Origin: Bacillota bacterium
GTDB lineage: Bacteria > Bacillota > Clostridia > Christensenellales > Borkfalkiaceae
Assembly: GCA_021768985.1 (NCBI GenBank)
Contig: JAETTR010000091.1
Coordinates: 1 to 5,666, forward strand
Direction: 5' to 3'
DNA length: 5,666 bases
Both the position numbers and the translations under genes were made by a program. Each line of letters opens with the position of its first letter. Position 1 is the stretch's first letter. The notes under the pieces are model-generated. The model had not been told where the DNA came from, made no database searches, and was given only the letters and a program-made list of their open reading frames with translations. This document shows, piece after piece, positions 1 through 5,666 of the stretch.

Positions 1-813
1 AAGGTTAATCGCTTCGATATCATAAACATCGACGTGATGATCGTTATCCGGTTCTACTCTGAACTTTCTTCCGAATTCCAGATCTTCGCCGTTTAAATTG
101 CGATTGCCGAGCGTTACCGTAATATCGCGCGTGCCCTGCGCTTCGCAGACCGCATTCAATTTCGTTGTATTGAACTCGTTAAACGCTTCAACCGAAAGAA
201 TCGTATCGTCCGAAGTCGTCGCGTTGCCCTGAACCGCCTCCACCCCGAAGGTAAAGGTGCACGCCGCGCCCGATGCCTTCGATTCTACGGGAAGAGATAC
301 CGTTACGGGAATCGTTTTCGTATTCGTGAGCTTGCCCGCGGCGTCCGTATCGCCTGCAAATTCCGCCCAATTCGAAACGAGCAGATCGCCGTTGTAATGG
401 GTATCCGCGCCGCCGAACGTTACGTCCAGATCGCCGAACAGCGAATTGTACGTTTCGCCGTTCGCAACGGAATCGCGTACGGAAAGAGTGGTGCGGTATT
501 TTACCGCAATCGAGCTCTCGTTCGTCACCACGATATCGAACTTCACGGAATCGCCCGCCGCCATATTCACGACCTGCAACGTGCCGTTCTTGTACTCCGC
601 CTTAAACGCCTGATTCGGCGCCATGGAAGAATCGGTTGCGGTGACGATCGTCGTATCGTCCACCTTCGCCGAAACGTTCACTTTCGCGCTCGTAACGGCA
701 ACGTTGACGCTGCTCTCGCTCGTAAAGAGCGCGAACGTCGCGCCCGTTGCAAGACTTGCGCACATTGCCATCGTCAGCACGGAACCTGCGATTACTTTAC
801 TCCTCTTTTTCAT
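1..813 (-). CDS. SipW-dependent signal peptide protein, TasA/camelysin-like (C-terminus outside window)
   Basis: Open frame of 271 codons from the ATG at 813-811 to the window edge with no stop, so the C-terminus is missing. Residues 1-28 are an export signal: a basic start (MKKRSK), a hydrophobic stretch (residues 8-22), then TGATFALFTSESS (23-35), which resembles the TGGTWAAF/TYAYFTD pattern of signals cleaved by the SipW-type signal peptidase. Cleavage is likely near Ala28. Residues about 40-195 resemble the beta-rich TasA/camelysin (CalY) fold: AAGDSVKFDIVVTNESSIAV (85-104) parallels the family's 'PGD...NxGSLAIK' segment, and a beta stretch ends at EAVQGN (192-197). Residues 198-271 do not fit that core and may begin another domain. 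Family members are exported and act at the cell surface, some as biofilm fibre subunits or metalloproteases; no protease motif is visible here and fibre formation is only a possibility. The gene has its own promoter and follows a terminator. The start is supported by AAGGAG six bases upstream. No SipW peptidase gene is in the window. Confidence 0.82.
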   Translation of the reverse strand, partial: MKKRSKVIAGSVLTMAMCASLATGATFALFTSESSVNVAVTSAKVNVSAKVDDTTIVTATDSSMAPNQAFKAEYKNGTLQVVNMAAGDSVKFDIVVTNESSIAVKYRTTLSVRDSVANGETYNSLFGDLDVTFGGADTHYNGDLLVSNWAEFAGDTDAAGKLTNTKTIPVTVSLPVESKASGAACTFTFGVEAVQGNATTSDDTILSVEAFNEFNTTKLNAVCEAQGTRDITVTLGNRNLNGEDLEFGRKFRVEPDNDHHVDVYDIEAINL

Positions 814-819
814 ATCCCA

Positions 820-825
820 CTCCTT
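820..825 (-). promoter_or_regulatory. Ribosome binding site of the SipW-type surface protein gene
   Basis: AAGGAG on the minus strand, six bases before the ATG at 813-811. It fixes this ATG as the start over the internal Met codons at residues 14 and 16, which lie inside the hydrophobic part of the signal peptide and would destroy it. Confidence 0.85.
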
Positions 826-849
826 GAATTTTCCGATAAAGATTTTTTT

Positions 850-871
850 AGCGTTACTGTTCAGTAACGCT
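850..871. repeat. Perfect 22-bp palindrome in the surface-protein leader
   Basis: Two perfect 10-bp arms, AGCGTTACTG and its reverse complement, flank a central AA (minus strand). As RNA it can form a 9-bp stem with a GAAC loop. It lies about 35-55 nt downstream of the predicted transcription start and 24 bases before the ribosome binding site. On the transcribed strand it is followed by seven A, not U, so it is not a terminator for this gene. It could be a repressor operator acting as a roadblock, or a leader hairpin affecting mRNA stability. No known regulator motif is recognised with certainty. Confidence 0.75.
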
Positions 872-890
872 AACAGGGGTACCCCTGTTA
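871..890. repeat. Perfect 20-bp palindrome with GGGGTACCCC core
   Basis: TAACAGGGGTACCCCTGTTA reads identically on both strands with no spacer. It shares base 871 with the neighbouring 22-bp palindrome. As RNA it can form an 8-bp stem with a GUAC loop, starting about 15 nt after the predicted transcription start. Its G/C core stands out in a very AT-rich leader. It may be an operator for a dimeric repressor or a 5'-end hairpin protecting the mRNA; the sequence alone does not decide. Confidence 0.75.
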
Positions 891-912
891 AAAATCCGAT
901 TCGATAGTCATT

Positions 913-941
913 ATTCTATCAAATATTTTGTAATTAGTCAA
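913..941 (-). promoter_or_regulatory. Sigma-A type promoter of the surface protein gene
   Basis: On the minus strand, TTGACT (-35, 941-936) is followed by a 17-bp spacer and TAGAAT (-10, 918-913). TG one base before the -10 gives an extended -10 element (TGATAGAAT). The bases upstream of the -35 are AT-rich (runs of T and A to about 980), which could act as an UP element. Initiation is expected at about 905-908, giving a leader of roughly 92-95 nt. The near-consensus match and its position between a terminator and a gene start make this a convincing, probably strong promoter. Confidence 0.85.
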
Positions 942-973
942 GTGCTTTACGAAAAATAGTTTCAATATTTTTT

Positions 974-1010
974 AAAAAAACGCCGATCGTTCCGAAGATC
1001 GGCGTTTTTT
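974..1010 (-). terminator. Rho-independent terminator after the ABC exporter genes
   Basis: An 8-bp GC-rich stem (CGCCGATC at 981-988 pairing with 997-1004, 8-base loop) is flanked by seven A at 974-980 and six T at 1005-1010. Read on the minus strand, the stem begins 12 bases after the TAA stop at 1019-1017 and is followed by seven U, a classic intrinsic terminator. The symmetry would let it work in both directions, but no plus-strand gene approaches it. It separates the efflux operon from the surface-protein gene. Confidence 0.92.
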
Positions 1011-1016
1011 GTCCGT

Positions 1017-2900
1017 TTATGCAGTTTGAAGCTGTTCGCGGTGCGACTGCAACGTGTACAGCCGATAGTATCTGCCCCGCGCGTCCATGAGCTCGGCGTG
1101 GGAGCCCTGCTCCACGATCTCCCCGTGCGACAGCACGATAATCGTATCCGCGTTGCGCACGGTAGAAAGGCGGTGCGCAACGACGAGCATCGTTCCGATG
1201 TTCATCATTTTTTCGAGCGAGTTCTGAATGAGCGCCTCCGTTTCGGTATCGATGTTCGCCGTCGCCTCGTCCAGAATCATCACCGACGGCTTATGAATGA
1301 CCGTGCGCGCGAAGGAGAGAAGCTGTCTTTGCCCCGCCGAAAAATTGTTGCCGCGTTCGCGGACGGGTTCGTCGAGCCCGCCCTCGAGCTTGCGGATAAA
1401 TCCCGAAGCGTTCATATAGTCGCACGCGTTCCAGATTTCTTCGTCCGGAATTTCCTCGTGAAGAACGATATTGCTGCGCACGGTGCCCGAAAACAGAAAG
1501 ACGTCCTGCAACATTTGCCCGAAGTGTTGGCGAAGCGAAGAAATTCTGATCTTCCGGATATCGATTCCGTCGATTAAAATCTGCCCCTTCTGGATCTCGT
1601 AATTGCGGCAGATCAGCGAGAGAATGGTCGTCTTGCCCGAGCCCGTGGACCCCACGAACGCGACCGTCTGCCCCGCGTTCACGCGGAACGAAACTCCCTT
1701 CAGAACCCATTCGTCGGGCACGTACGAGAACCACACGTCCTTAAACTCGATCTCGCCCTTCACTTCGGAAAGCTCGATCGCGTTCTCGGAATCGACGATA
1801 TCGGGTTGTAAATCGAGGATCGTAAAGATCTTCTCCGCCGAAGCGAACGCCGATTGCAGAAAGTTGAACTGTTCGGCAAGGCTCTGAATGGGGTTGAAGA
1901 ATTTGGAAATGTACATATAAAAGGTGACGATAATCTCGCTCGTGAGCGTTTGCCCGAGGAAGGAAACGCCGTCGATGTACCCCTTTCCGCCGAGGTACAG
2001 CAGACAGAGCACGGACGAGATATACAGCATATACACGATGGGGCGGAAGATGCCGAACACGAAAATCTGTTTCTGTTTTGCCGAAGCGAGCTTCTTGTTG
2101 CGCGCCGAGAACTCCCGCATCTTTTTCTCTTCGCAATTGAACGCCTGAATGATCTTCATGCCCGAAAGGTTTTCGGAGAGGAAGGTGTTGATATCGGTGG
2201 TGCCGTCCTTGACCTTGCGGTACGCGCGGCGGGAGAACTTGCGGAAGATCACGGTGAACAGCACGATGAAAGGCACGAAGCAGAGCACCATGAGGGTGAG
2301 CTCGTAATTCAGACAGAGCATGGCGGCGAGCACGCCGAGAATGACGAAACAGTTTTTTACGAGCGTCACCAGAATATTGATGAACAGCATGGAGATCGCG
2401 TTGGTGTCGTTGGCGACGCGGGTGACGAGCTTGCCCACGGGAATGGCGTTCAGCTGGGCGTGCGACAGACTCTCGATGTGGGTGAACAGATCCTCCCGCA
2501 TGGTGGAGAGAATCTTCTGACCCGTGCGCTGCAAGACGATCGCCTGCACGTAAGTGCTGATCAACGAAACGATTAAAATGCCCGCGTACACGCCGACCAT
2601 GCCGAACAGTTTCGACAGCGCGAACTTCGCTTTCACCATGCCCTCGATATACCCGATCAGCAAAGGCGATACGATATCGTAGGCGATCGAAAAGAGCATG
2701 CACAGCCCGACGAAGAGAAAGCTCCTCCAATAGGGGCGGGCGTATACGAACAGCCGCCTGATGATTTCGCCGTCCTTCATGTTGCGGTCGAAGCCGATCG
2801 CCTCTTTCTTGTTTTTAATCAGCGCGTACGCGACGACGAATACGATCGAAAACGCGCCCGTGATCCCGCCGACGACGAGCAGAGGAAAATACTCACGCAT
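1017..2900 (-). CDS. Heterodimeric ABC exporter, catalytic-Glu half (BmrD/LmrD-like), permease fused to ATPase
   Basis: A 627-aa half-transporter of the inner (cytoplasmic) membrane. An N-terminal hydrophobic segment (about 6-28) precedes the usual six exporter helices (about 59-85, 97-121, 170-195, 198-219, 283-304, 322-340). The ATPase domain follows from about 381: A-loop Tyr393, Walker A GSTGSGKTT (417-425), Q-loop Gln465, signature FSAGQ (520-524), Walker B VMILDE (540-545) with catalytic Glu545, D-loop ANID (548-551) and switch His576. The signature deviates from LSGGQ, whereas Walker B is canonical, the pattern of BmrD and TM288. It should pair with the 593-aa product of the preceding gene, and couples ATP hydrolysis to export, typically of hydrophobic drugs or lipids in this family; the substrate is unknown. 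The ATG at 2900-2898 overlaps the upstream gene's end by 8 bp (translational coupling) and has AAGGAGG eight bases upstream. The stop is TAA, followed by a terminator. Confidence 0.95.
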   Translation of the reverse strand: MREYFPLLVVGGITGAFSIVFVVAYALIKNKKEAIGFDRNMKDGEIIRRLFVYARPYWRSFLFVGLCMLFSIAYDIVSPLLIGYIEGMVKAKFALSKLFGMVGVYAGILIVSLISTYVQAIVLQRTGQKILSTMREDLFTHIESLSHAQLNAIPVGKLVTRVANDTNAISMLFINILVTLVKNCFVILGVLAAMLCLNYELTLMVLCFVPFIVLFTVIFRKFSRRAYRKVKDGTTDINTFLSENLSGMKIIQAFNCEEKKMREFSARNKKLASAKQKQIFVFGIFRPIVYMLYISSVLCLLYLGGKGYIDGVSFLGQTLTSEIIVTFYMYISKFFNPIQSLAEQFNFLQSAFASAEKIFTILDLQPDIVDSENAIELSEVKGEIEFKDVWFSYVPDEWVLKGVSFRVNAGQTVAFVGSTGSGKTTILSLICRNYEIQKGQILIDGIDIRKIRISSLRQHFGQMLQDVFLFSGTVRSNIVLHEEIPDEEIWNACDYMNASGFIRKLEGGLDEPVRERGNNFSAGQRQLLSFARTVIHKPSVMILDEATANIDTETEALIQNSLEKMMNIGTMLVVAHRLSTVRNADTIIVLSHGEIVEQGSHAELMDARGRYYRLYTLQSHREQLQTA

Positions 2901-4674
2901 TGCCTTCCCCTCCTTCCTCGAGCGTTTGCAGATCGACCATGCGGCGGTACCCCGCGCAGGTGCGGTACAGTTCTTCGTGCCTGCCCACAGCGACGACCCT
3001 GCCCTCTTCGAGATAGACGATCTTCTGCATGTTCTCCACCGTGGAAATGCGGTGCGCGATCAGAATCGTCGTCAGCCCCGCGCGCTCCCGCGCGAGATTG
3101 TTTAAAATCGTCTGCTCCGTCCTGGTGTCCACGGCGGAGACGGAATCGTCGAGAATGAGAATCTTCGCGTTCTTCATCAGCGCGCGCGCAATCGAAATGC
3201 GCTGTTTCTGCCCGCCCGATACCGTGACTCCGCGCTCGCCGAGCACCGTTTGGTACCCCTCTTTGAATTCGGTTATGTTGTCGTGCACGTCGGCGAGCGC
3301 CGCCGCCCGCTCCGCGTCCGCCTCCGCGTAATCCCCTTCGCACGAAAACGCGATGTTGTTCGCGATCGTATCGCTGAACAAAAAGTTGTCCTGCGGCACG
3401 TACGCCGCCGCACCGCGCACCGCGCGCACGGAGAGCGCGTTCACGTCTTTATCGTCCAGAAACAGCGTGCCGTCCGGCACGTTGTAGGTGCGCAGAATCA
3501 GATCGACGAGGGTCGTTTTTCCCGCGCCCGCTTTGCCGACGATCCCCACGTTCTCCCCCGGCTCGATCGTAAACGACACGTCCGACAGCGCGTCGTACGC
3601 GCTCCCCGGATAGCGGAAGGTCAGGTTCCGGAATTCGATTTTGCCCTCGATCGCTTCGGGCGTTTCCGCGTCGGGGCGGTCGCACACGTCCTGTTTCGCG
3701 TCCAGAAGCTCGCCGATGCGGTTCAGCGACGCCTTCCCGCGGGAAGCCATTTCAATGAGCTGCGAAACTGCCATCACCGGCCACACGAGCGCCGTAAAAT
3801 ACCCGATGTATTCCACGAGCTGACCCGCGTCGAACGCGCCGCGGTACACGAGGTACCCGCCGTAGCCGAGAATGATGCACACGACCGACTCCACCAGAAG
3901 AGTCACGGTCACGTTGAGCAACGTGGAAAATTTGGTATAGGCGACGTTGGTCTCCTCGTTCTTTTTATTCAGTCTGCGGAAGGCGAGCAATTCCTTAAAT
4001 TCCTTGACGAACGCCTTGATCACCGCGATGCCCGAAAAGCTTTCCTGCGAAAAATCGGAAAGATCGGAGAACGCTTCCTGCCGCGCCTCCCACTTCTTCG
4101 TCATGTACTTGCCCACGAGAATCCCGCCGAAGAGCAGGAGCGCCATGGGAATCAGGGAGAGCAGGGTCAGCTTATAGTCCATGCCCCACATTTTCACGAC
4201 GGTGAGCCCGCCGAGAAAGAGCGCGTCGAAGAGCATGAGCACGCCCGAGCCGAAGCAATCCTGCACCGTTTCCAGATCGTTGGTGAAAAGCGACATGAGA
4301 TTGCCCACTTTATTCGTCTGATAAAACCGTTGCGACAGATAACGGCAACGGTCGAACATGCGGTTGCGGATCTCCGTTTCCACGCGGATCGCCGTGCCGA
4401 AAAAACAGATGCGCCATAAAAACCGACCCGCCACCATGACGAGCACGATGACGACCATGGGCAGACAAATCCGGTCCAATAAAAAATCGAGATCGAAGGG
4501 AACGAGCTCCCCTTCCACCTCTACGAAGCCGGTGTTCATGCCGTTGACGACCATGCGGTAAAGCTCGGGCACCTCGAGCTGAAAATAGTCGACGAGCACG
4601 AGCGCCAGCAGCCCGATCAGCAAAACCCAGGCGTATTTCAAATAATAGCGGTTGATGTGTTTCCCGAAGATCAT
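2893..4674 (-). CDS. Heterodimeric ABC exporter, degenerate-site half (BmrC/LmrC-like), permease fused to ATPase
   Basis: A 593-aa membrane half-transporter with six helices (about 15-32, 70-92, 143-165, 168-190, 250-277, 286-306) and a C-terminal ATPase domain from about 345: A-loop Tyr355, Walker A GKAGAGKTT (380-388), Q-loop Gln428, signature VSGGQ (485-489), Walker B ILILDD (505-510), D-loop SAVD (513-516), His541. Asp510 stands where the catalytic Glu normally is, so this protein's own ATP site should hydrolyse poorly. Its intact signature completes the active site of the partner encoded next. This matches BmrC and TM287, although the switch His is kept here while TM287 has Gln. The length is normal for the family. 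The ATG at 4674-4672 has an AAGGA seven bases upstream and lies 30 bp after the MATE gene's stop. The TGA stop (2895-2893) lies inside the start region of the partner gene. No promoter is visible in the 30-bp gap, so transcription with the MATE gene is likely. Confidence 0.95.
   Translation of the reverse strand: MIFGKHINRYYLKYAWVLLIGLLALVLVDYFQLEVPELYRMVVNGMNTGFVEVEGELVPFDLDFLLDRICLPMVVIVLVMVAGRFLWRICFFGTAIRVETEIRNRMFDRCRYLSQRFYQTNKVGNLMSLFTNDLETVQDCFGSGVLMLFDALFLGGLTVVKMWGMDYKLTLLSLIPMALLLFGGILVGKYMTKKWEARQEAFSDLSDFSQESFSGIAVIKAFVKEFKELLAFRRLNKKNEETNVAYTKFSTLLNVTVTLLVESVVCIILGYGGYLVYRGAFDAGQLVEYIGYFTALVWPVMAVSQLIEMASRGKASLNRIGELLDAKQDVCDRPDAETPEAIEGKIEFRNLTFRYPGSAYDALSDVSFTIEPGENVGIVGKAGAGKTTLVDLILRTYNVPDGTLFLDDKDVNALSVRAVRGAAAYVPQDNFLFSDTIANNIAFSCEGDYAEADAERAAALADVHDNITEFKEGYQTVLGERGVTVSGGQKQRISIARALMKNAKILILDDSVSAVDTRTEQTILNNLARERAGLTTILIAHRISTVENMQKIVYLEEGRVVAVGRHEELYRTCAGYRRMVDLQTLEEGGEGNA
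2909..2915 (-). promoter_or_regulatory. Ribosome binding site of the second ABC gene, inside the first ABC gene
   Basis: AAGGAGG on the minus strand, eight bases before the ATG at 2900-2898. It lies within the last codons of the upstream gene (encoding the Glu/Gly-rich EEGGEG tail), so that tail is partly dictated by this site. It supports translation of the second subunit coupled to the first. Confidence 0.85.
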
Positions 4675-4681
4675 GCGTGTT

Positions 4682-4686
4682 TCCTT
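4682..4686 (-). promoter_or_regulatory. Ribosome binding site of the first ABC gene
   Basis: AAGGA on the minus strand with a 7-base spacer to the ATG at 4674-4672, in the 30-bp gap after the MATE stop codon. It is weaker than the AAGGAGG before the second ABC gene. Confidence 0.75.
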
Positions 4687-4704
4687 CGCGTAAATTTCCG
4701 ACGG

Positions 4705-5666
4705 CTAAGCCGCGGCGGAAAGCGGCGTGCCGCCGTCCGAATTGCTCTCGTCCTTTTCGTCCTTTTTCTTATGCTTTCCCTTGCCGTGCATAACGACGAT
4801 ATACGTCACGACGAGGAAGATGTCGGCGGCGATCCATGCGACGGGGTTGGAGATACAGAACCCCGTAAATCCCCACAGCGGCACGAACACGTAGGCGGTC
4901 AGCGCTCTGCCGGCAAGCTCCGCAACCCCCGCGAAGGTCGCGACGGTGCTGTTGCCGATCCCCTGCAACGTACTGCGGAAGATAAAGATGACGCCGACAA
5001 AAATACAGGAACAGCTCTGGAAGAGCAGATAGCGGAATCCGTACCGCATAATATCGTCGCGGTAGAGCGCGACGGCGGGATCGAGCTCCTCGTTTAAAAA
5101 CAGCCCCATGAGCGGACGGAAGAGCCCCAGACAAAACGCGATCGCGACCGCCCACGCCGCAAACGCGTATACCATGCCCGCGAACACCCCCTTGCGAACG
5201 CGGTCCGTCCTGCCCGCGCCGATGTTCTGACCGGAGTAGTTCGCCATCGCCGTGCCGAGCGAAAGAAGGCTCTGCTGGGAAAGCACGTCGATCTTGGAGG
5301 CGGCGACGTACGCGGTCGCCGCGCCGAGCGAGCTCTCGGGAAGTCCGTTGAGCGCCGACTGCTGAATGATGCTCCCGATCGCCGTGATGGAATACTGCAA
5401 CGCCATGGGCAAGCCCACCGCGACGTGTCCGCCCACGATCTTCCAGCTCCACTTCCAGTCCGCGCGCTTCAGGCGCAGTTCGGGATAGCGGAAGAGCATG
5501 AACGCCAGACAGGCGGCGCCCGAAATGAGCTGCGACAGCACGGTGGCGAGCGCCGCGCCGTGGTACTGCATTCTCAGCCCCACGATAAAGGCGAAATCGA
5601 GCGCCACGTTCAGAAGCGCCGCCGCGATCAGAAAGTACAGCGGGGTGCGGGAATCGCCGATCGCGC
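4705..5666 (-). CDS. MATE-family multidrug/solute efflux transporter (N-terminus outside window)
   Basis: The frame enters from the window edge (first complete codon at 5664) and runs 319 codons to a TAG at 4707-4705. MATE proteins are usually about 450 aa, so about 130-150 N-terminal residues are missing. Visible residue numbering: AIGDSRTP (1-8) is the conserved loop of the first half ('GD..TP'). Helices at about 9-29 and 36-58 end that half. The second half starts near 75 and carries GTAMANYSGQNIGAGR (137-152), the typical MATE motif, and FRSTLQGIGNS (229-239). The last helix ends near 292, followed by a charged cytoplasmic tail rich in Lys then Asp/Glu (about 294-306). Family members are membrane antiporters that expel cationic drugs or metabolites using Na+ or H+ gradients; the ion and substrate cannot be told here. 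A GTG at 5607 could be mistaken for a start, but the conserved motif lies upstream of it, so the gene clearly continues. It is the first visible gene of a likely operon with the ABC pair. Confidence 0.93.
   Translation of the reverse strand, partial: AIGDSRTPLYFLIAAALLNVALDFAFIVGLRMQYHGAALATVLSQLISGAACLAFMLFRYPELRLKRADWKWSWKIVGGHVAVGLPMALQYSITAIGSIIQQSALNGLPESSLGAATAYVAASKIDVLSQQSLLSLGTAMANYSGQNIGAGRTDRVRKGVFAGMVYAFAAWAVAIAFCLGLFRPLMGLFLNEELDPAVALYRDDIMRYGFRYLLFQSCSCIFVGVIFIFRSTLQGIGNSTVATFAGVAELAGRALTAYVFVPLWGFTGFCISNPVAWIAADIFLVVTYIVVMHGKGKHKKKDEKDESNSDGGTPLSAAA

Noticed and set aside
397..867. A 156-codon plus-strand frame across the surface-protein start region
   Set aside because: It lies opposite the signal peptide and core of the minus-strand gene, runs through the leader palindromes, and has no plausible protein motif.
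850..890. Palindromes as Rho-independent terminator or attenuator
   Set aside because: On the transcribed strand the second hairpin is followed by seven A rather than U, and no anti-terminator or leader peptide is evident.
1741..2730. A 329-codon minus-strand frame overlapping the second ABC gene
   Set aside because: Out-of-frame shadow inside a gene with all ABC motifs in the other frame; its composition is extremely rich in Arg and His.
3079..3094. CGCGCG-CTCC-CGCGCG inverted repeat
   Set aside because: It lies within the ATPase domain coding sequence (codons for Ala/Arg/Glu) and is explained by GC-rich codon use.
3250..4419. A 389-codon open frame on the plus strand opposite the first ABC gene
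   Set aside because: Antisense shadow of a clear coding gene. Its product is rich in Arg/His/Glu/Val with no recognisable motif, as expected from complementing GC-rich codons.
4705..5607. MATE gene starting at the GTG at 5607
   Set aside because: The frame stays open to the window edge and upstream residues carry the conserved GDSRTP loop, so this is an internal Val codon of a longer gene.

Overview
The window looks like a piece of chromosome from a low-GC-lineage Gram-positive (Bacillota, probably an uncultured Clostridia-type gut organism). The grounds are strong AAGGAGG-type ribosome binding sites, a consensus sigma-A promoter, Rho-independent termination, a SipW-type signal peptide, and a heterodimeric ABC exporter of the BmrCD/LmrCD/TM287-288 kind. 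The lineage below phylum is inference. All four genes lie on the minus strand, so the order of transcription runs from high to low coordinates.

Layout in transcription order: (1) 5666-4705, the C-terminal two thirds of a MATE-family efflux transporter whose start lies outside the window; (2) 4674-2893, first half of an ABC exporter (593 aa, non-canonical Asp in Walker B); (3) 2900-1017, second half of the ABC exporter (627 aa, catalytic Glu present, degenerate signature motif), overlapping the previous gene by 8 bp; (4) 1010-974, a strong Rho-independent terminator closing this set; (5) 941-814, an independent promoter and a roughly 90-nt leader holding two abutting perfect palindromes; (6) 813-1, the first 271 codons of a secreted or surface protein with a SipW-dependent signal peptide and a TasA/camelysin-like core, cut by the window edge.

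The MATE gene and the two ABC genes are packed tightly (30-bp gap, then an 8-bp overlap) and probably form one efflux operon. The two ABC proteins complement each other at the ATPase sites: one composite site is predicted to be catalytic and the other degenerate, as expected for an obligate heterodimer. The substrate cannot be read from sequence. The surface-protein gene is separately transcribed, and nothing in the window links it functionally to the efflux genes.

No RNA gene, CRISPR array, insertion sequence or clear sign of a new defence or mobile system was seen. The most unusual element is the double palindrome (850-890) in the leader of the surface-protein gene. The longest gene-free stretch is the 203-bp gap 814-1016, which is fully accounted for by the terminator, promoter, palindromes and ribosome binding site.
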